Shown: positions 61,545-64,000 of the stretch, in pieces
Position numbering within the stretch: position 1 is the first letter of the stretch
How the letters are laid out: each line of letters opens with the position of its first letter
Assembly (NCBI RefSeq): GCF_036325985.1
Contig: NZ_JAUHLI010000008.1
Location: 1 to 64,000, forward strand
Reading direction: 5' to 3'
DNA from: Alkalimonas cellulosilytica
GTDB taxonomy: Bacteria > Pseudomonadota > Gammaproteobacteria > Enterobacterales > Alteromonadaceae
DNA length: 64,000 bases
Program-made: the position numbers and the translations under genes
Notes under the pieces: model-generated
What the model was told of the DNA's origin: nothing
What the model saw: only the letters and a program-made list of their open reading frames with translations
The model's database searches: none

Positions 61545-61971
61545 AAGCTCGAATACGTGAGGGGGCGGCTAATGTTCTTTGGATGCCAAAGGTCGCTATT
61601 TGGATAACAGACACGATCCGCCATCCGACATCGTGGGAGACCCTCATCGCCTCAGAGATACGTCGAGGGGTCAAGTCTCCCGGCAACGTGCAAAGGGTCT
61701 TGATAACCTTTGACAGCGAAACGTAAGGTCCTTTCGTTGTTGAACGTCGATCCTTCAGACCAGCCGCTCTGATCGCACCTGTAAGCACATCGTCCAACCA
61801 GATAACCGCTCGTCCCTCGTCAAGGTAGACTGAGGACGGAACGTCATCTAAGGGATTTTTGACAGTTAACGGAGGTCTGCCTCGCTTTTTCTGTGGTGGT
61901 TCGTCTTCAGTTTCAAAATGAAGGTCGTCAACATCGATAAAGTCATATAGATCAAAGTCTTGAAAGCTCAT
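61483..61971 (-). CDS. Acidic protein with AT-hook-like motif, unknown function
   Basis: A 162-codon frame. The N-terminus is strongly acidic (MSFQDFDLYDFIDVDDLHFE), followed by an AT-hook-like KKRGRPPLTV and a more ordered region (VYLDEGRAVIWLDDVLTGA; SLSKVIKTLCTLPGDLTPRR). The last ~30 residues are low quality and probably out of frame, since the better-coding frame there is the next ORF. No ribosome site precedes the ATG, but AT-rich -10-like sequence lies about 20 bases upstream, so the message may be leaderless. A DNA-binding role is inferred from the hook only. Confidence 0.5.
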   Translation of the reverse strand: MSFQDFDLYDFIDVDDLHFETEDEPPQKKRGRPPLTVKNPLDDVPSSVYLDEGRAVIWLDDVLTGAIRAAGLKDRRSTTKGPYVSLSKVIKTLCTLPGDLTPRRISEAMRVSHDVGWRIVSVIQIATFGIQRTLAAPSRIRAYGPISSPSTPAAIRGSRRAA

Positions 61972-62202
61972 AATTAATTTATCTGGTAATATAAAGGGAT
62001 CATAAAGACAGCCCCAAACACCCCCTAAAAGACCCCCCTCGATTAACCAAGGCAGGACTTAAAGACAGGAACGATGGAGCACTTAAAGAAGGACGGATCA
62101 GTCTCAGAGGTTCGAGGGGCGGTCCCTAGGGTGGGTTGTTGGTGGAGATGAAACAAACAACCTCACTTAAAGGCGTCTTAAAGTCTCATCTCATAGACAG
62201 GC
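61972..62202. repeat. Non-coding region with four short direct repeats (CTTAAAG)
   Basis: Plus-strand ACTTAAAG occurs at 62057-62064, 62081-62088 and 62165-62172, and CTTAAAG again at 62177-62183. Spacings are 24, 84 and 12 bases. The region has no convincing ORF and lies between two minus-strand genes. Such iteron-like sets occur in replication origins and repressor operators. Confidence 0.5.
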
Positions 62203-62550
62203 TTACCAACTCCGCATGATCTCCCAGATGCTCGGGGTCTTGGATCTTCTCCTGACGTCACGCTCATAGACTTGTATCTCTTTCCGAGCCTTCGCAACTA
62301 AAAGGCGGTAAACCTTCGATGCCTCTTTGTCGGTCAGCTCATAGGCCCTAGCGATCCAGTCCTTCGACCCCCTCATTAAGATAAACGGCATGTAAGGCCC
62401 AAAGTCGCTAATCATGACCCTGAGGCCCTCGTCTCCTGCTCTGAAGTCGGAATCGACGTCGCCGGGTCTAAAGGTCACTTTACAAGCCTGAGCCTCGGCC
62501 AACGCTATCTGTAAGTTAGTTGTCGTTACTTTTTTCTTGTTGAAAAACAT
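62203..62550 (-). CDS. Small phage-segment protein of unknown function
   Basis: A 115-residue protein with a very good ribosome site (AAAAGGAGA before the ATG). It begins MFFNKKKVTTTNLQIALAEA and has a charged C-terminal half (ELTDKEASKVYRLLVAKARK, VYERDVRRRSK). It is soluble, basic and helical at the end, with no signal or membrane helix. It lies 64 bases after the capsid gene in the same direction, so it may be structural or a capsid helper. I do not recognise it. Confidence 0.8.
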   Translation of the reverse strand: MFFNKKKVTTTNLQIALAEAQACKVTFRPGDVDSDFRAGDEGLRVMISDFGPYMPFILMRGSKDWIARAYELTDKEASKVYRLLVAKARKEIQVYERDVRRRSKTPSIWEIMRSW

Positions 62551-62571
62551 TGTGATGTCTCCTTTTGGTTA

Positions 62572-62597
62572 AGCCCCGGAGAAAGTCCCCGGGGGCT
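62572..62597 (-). other. GC-rich hairpin between capsid and small gene
   Basis: AGCCCC and GGGGCT are outer arms, with GGA and TCC inside. It lies after the capsid stop and before the ribosome site of the next gene. The motif AAGCCCCGG recurs at 63741 upstream of the capsid gene. Confidence 0.5.
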
Positions 62598-62614
62598 AGT
62601 CTTTGGGGCGTCGC

Positions 62615-63655
62615 TTAGGCGATCCCTGTTACCTTGACGAAGCTCTCCTGATTCAGGACTTTAGCGTCGACGTCAAACAGAGAGCGGATGCGGGTCGCTC
62701 CAGTTTCTGCAACGTGTTGCGGTGTGTACGTATGCGCTAGGAAGCTGATCTCGTTACCTGTGACAGCCTGAAAGTCGCTATACCGTCCTGCGATCAGGGT
62801 TCCCGAAGGCATGAACTTAGAGACCAGCATTTGAGGCGCTGGAATCGACAACGCCGGATGGGCTACTGAGGCTAACTCTTGGCGGAACTTCTTCGCGACA
62901 TTTGGGGCCATTACCACCGATAAAGCGTCTTTGTCTAAGCCGTTGCCCTCCAGAATCTCGACGGCCTCACTAAGAATGACCAAGCCAGTCTTAGAGGTGC
63001 CCATTAAGCTCTGATCGACAACTTGCTTCACAAGACCATCAGGGGCGTTCGGGTTCTTAGTCTTGTTGCCAGCAATCAGGGCTTGTTCGACAGCGTTCTT
63101 AATTGCGATGGCTTGTCCGATCTGAACCTGTGGCAATGCTTGAGGGGCCAACTTAATGATCCGACGGCTGGCAAGCGAGAAGGCCCCGACCGTGTGGATC
63201 TCATAAGGGAAGTTGATCGTCGTTGCGGTGTGCTCCGGGATCTCTGCATTCTCGCCGAGCCAGACAGTCCCGAAGTGGGAATCAAAGCCGGAAAAGAACG
63301 GGGTCCCCTCAAAGTTGCCGCTCATATCGAACGAGGTCCCGGCACGACCAAGGACGCCAGACGCCAAGATCATATGCTTCCATGTGAAAGGGTTTGTCTT
63401 GGCGGCGTTGGCGGTGGCCTGACTATTGGTCGTATTCATTTCGCGACGAAGGGCGGCCCGGGTGGCAAGCGGCAATAAGGCTTGCTCGTCGTGGGTCAAG
63501 ACCGCGTCGTCAAGGCGGACCGTTAGGGTCGAGGGTGAGCTCAAGCGGTAGCCTTTGATCTGATCCGTTGCATCGTCAAACATTGGGATCTGCTCTGGCT
63601 GAGCATTGGCGATCAGGTCTGAAAAGTTACGGTTTTGGATAACTTTGTGTGGCAT
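62615..63655 (-). CDS. HK97-type phage major capsid protein
   Basis: A 346-residue capsid subunit. The N-terminal arm (about 1-90) is helical. The middle has the HK97 pattern: a beta block (FPYEIHTVGAFSLASRRIIK), a spine helix (QIGQAIAIKNAVEQALIAGN), then a NPNAPDGL loop. The C-terminal part has the usual LIAGRYSDFQAVTGNEISFL and VDAKVLNQESFVKVTGI ending. AAGGAC precedes the ATG. No protease, portal or terminase is visible in the 3 kb seen. Flanked by a winged-helix gene upstream and a small gene downstream on the same strand. Confidence 0.82.
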   Translation of the reverse strand: MPHKVIQNRNFSDLIANAQPEQIPMFDDATDQIKGYRLSSPSTLTVRLDDAVLTHDEQALLPLATRAALRREMNTTNSQATANAAKTNPFTWKHMILASGVLGRAGTSFDMSGNFEGTPFFSGFDSHFGTVWLGENAEIPEHTATTINFPYEIHTVGAFSLASRRIIKLAPQALPQVQIGQAIAIKNAVEQALIAGNKTKNPNAPDGLVKQVVDQSLMGTSKTGLVILSEAVEILEGNGLDKDALSVVMAPNVAKKFRQELASVAHPALSIPAPQMLVSKFMPSGTLIAGRYSDFQAVTGNEISFLAHTYTPQHVAETGATRIRSLFDVDAKVLNQESFVKVTGIA

Positions 63656-63732
63656 CGTTTATGTCCTTTTGGATTGGTTGTTGTGGTGGTCTTGCGGGGC
63701 GGAGCATTGCGCTCCAGTGGGACAACTGAGGG

Positions 63733-63750
63733 CTCGGGGAAAGCCCCGGG
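63733..63750 (-). other. GC-rich hairpin between winged-helix gene and capsid gene
   Basis: TCGGGG and CCCCGG pair around AAAG. It follows the stop of the upstream gene by 19 bases; no T run. Possibly an RNA 3' end or processing signal. Confidence 0.45.
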
Positions 63751-63768
63751 GGGATAGTTTTCGGAGGC

Positions 63769-64000
63769 TTACTCCTCAAGAACCAGACCTGAGAGAACCT
63801 CGAGATTAGCGCCAGCGGCGATTAAATGGGGCTGCCCTTGCCTTGGTATTACTGACAAGTAACCGAGGGCCCTAAGGTCATTCAGGGCGTTTCTTAACGA
63901 TGATCGGGAGACCCCGGACAGGGCCTCAAGACGGCCCAAAGGCTCAGAGCAGAATCGACAACTGCCGATGCAATTCAGGACAGCCAGAAGAACTGATTTA
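63769..64000 (-). CDS. Winged-helix DNA-binding protein, C-terminal part (5' end beyond window)
   Basis: An open frame enters from the right edge and ends at TAA 63769, giving 76 visible residues. It reads as a winged helix-turn-helix: LLAVLNCIGSCRFC, recognition helix region LSGVSRSSLRNALNDLRALG, wing YLSVIPRQGQPHLI, and the end VLSGLVLEE. It is first of the visible minus-strand phage-segment genes, so may be its regulator or a replication initiator. Confidence 0.65.
   Translation of the reverse strand, partial: KSVLLAVLNCIGSCRFCSEPLGRLEALSGVSRSSLRNALNDLRALGYLSVIPRQGQPHLIAAGANLEVLSGLVLEE

Overview
The window reads as chromosome of a gammaproteobacterium of the Alteromonadales/Chromatiales kind. 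The closest fit I can suggest is Rheinheimera, Alishewanella or Arsukibacterium. This rests on gene order (tig-clpP-clpX-lon-hupB-ppiD, pspF next to sapABCDF, pdxB-asd-fimV-truA-accD-folC-dedD-cvpA-purF, motY next to rnt, yeaG-yeaH), on FimV and MotY, and on phhAB. It is inference from content, because no database search was possible.

Layout. 1-1.3 kb holds a broken Rhs/hemagglutinin-type toxin tip with a signal-peptide gene behind it. 1.4-4 kb holds phenylalanine catabolism (phhA-phhB) and methionine gamma-lyase. 4.1-12 kb is envelope stress: pspABC on the minus strand diverges from pspF, and pspF overlaps a five-gene Sap-type peptide ABC transporter operon. 12-20.7 kb is the proteostasis cluster (tig, clpP, clpX, lon, hupB, ppiD). 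20.9-23.3 kb is proline synthesis (proB-proA). 23.6-29 kb holds an acyltransferase, a fused 2-oxoacid dehydrogenase E1, glutaryl-CoA dehydrogenase and a divergent LysR regulator. 29-29.8 kb has a 110-base palindromic element and a tRNA operon (Pro-Arg-His-Pro) followed by two degenerate 81-base Pro-tRNA-derived copies. 30-37.3 kb holds folD, a PAS chemoreceptor, cysS, ppiB-lpxH, an unrecorded 56-residue small gene, miaE and a Yip1-family membrane protein. 37.4-48.5 kb is the large purF-to-pdxB gene train. 48.6-56.3 kb holds fabB, mnmC, two response regulators, motY, rnt, grxD and sodB. 56.5-59.7 kb is yeaG-yeaH.

The right end is accessory. After yeaH the spoVR/ycgB gene that often follows is absent from the window. 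In its place is a CoiA-like nuclease gene (59.8-60.85 kb). The sequence then changes abruptly at about 60,855 to a segment with different base and codon use. That segment carries an HK97-type major capsid gene, a short gene of unknown role, an AT-hook-like acidic protein, a reading-frame pair joined by a possible -1 frameshift site, a set of short direct repeats and the end of a winged-helix regulator. Its leftmost gene, with a strong ribosome site, is cut off at the junction. This is either a small prophage/satellite or an assembly join, and the sequence alone cannot decide.

Most minus-strand operons end in clear hairpin terminators, listed below. I saw no CRISPR array, rRNA, insertion sequence or known riboswitch.
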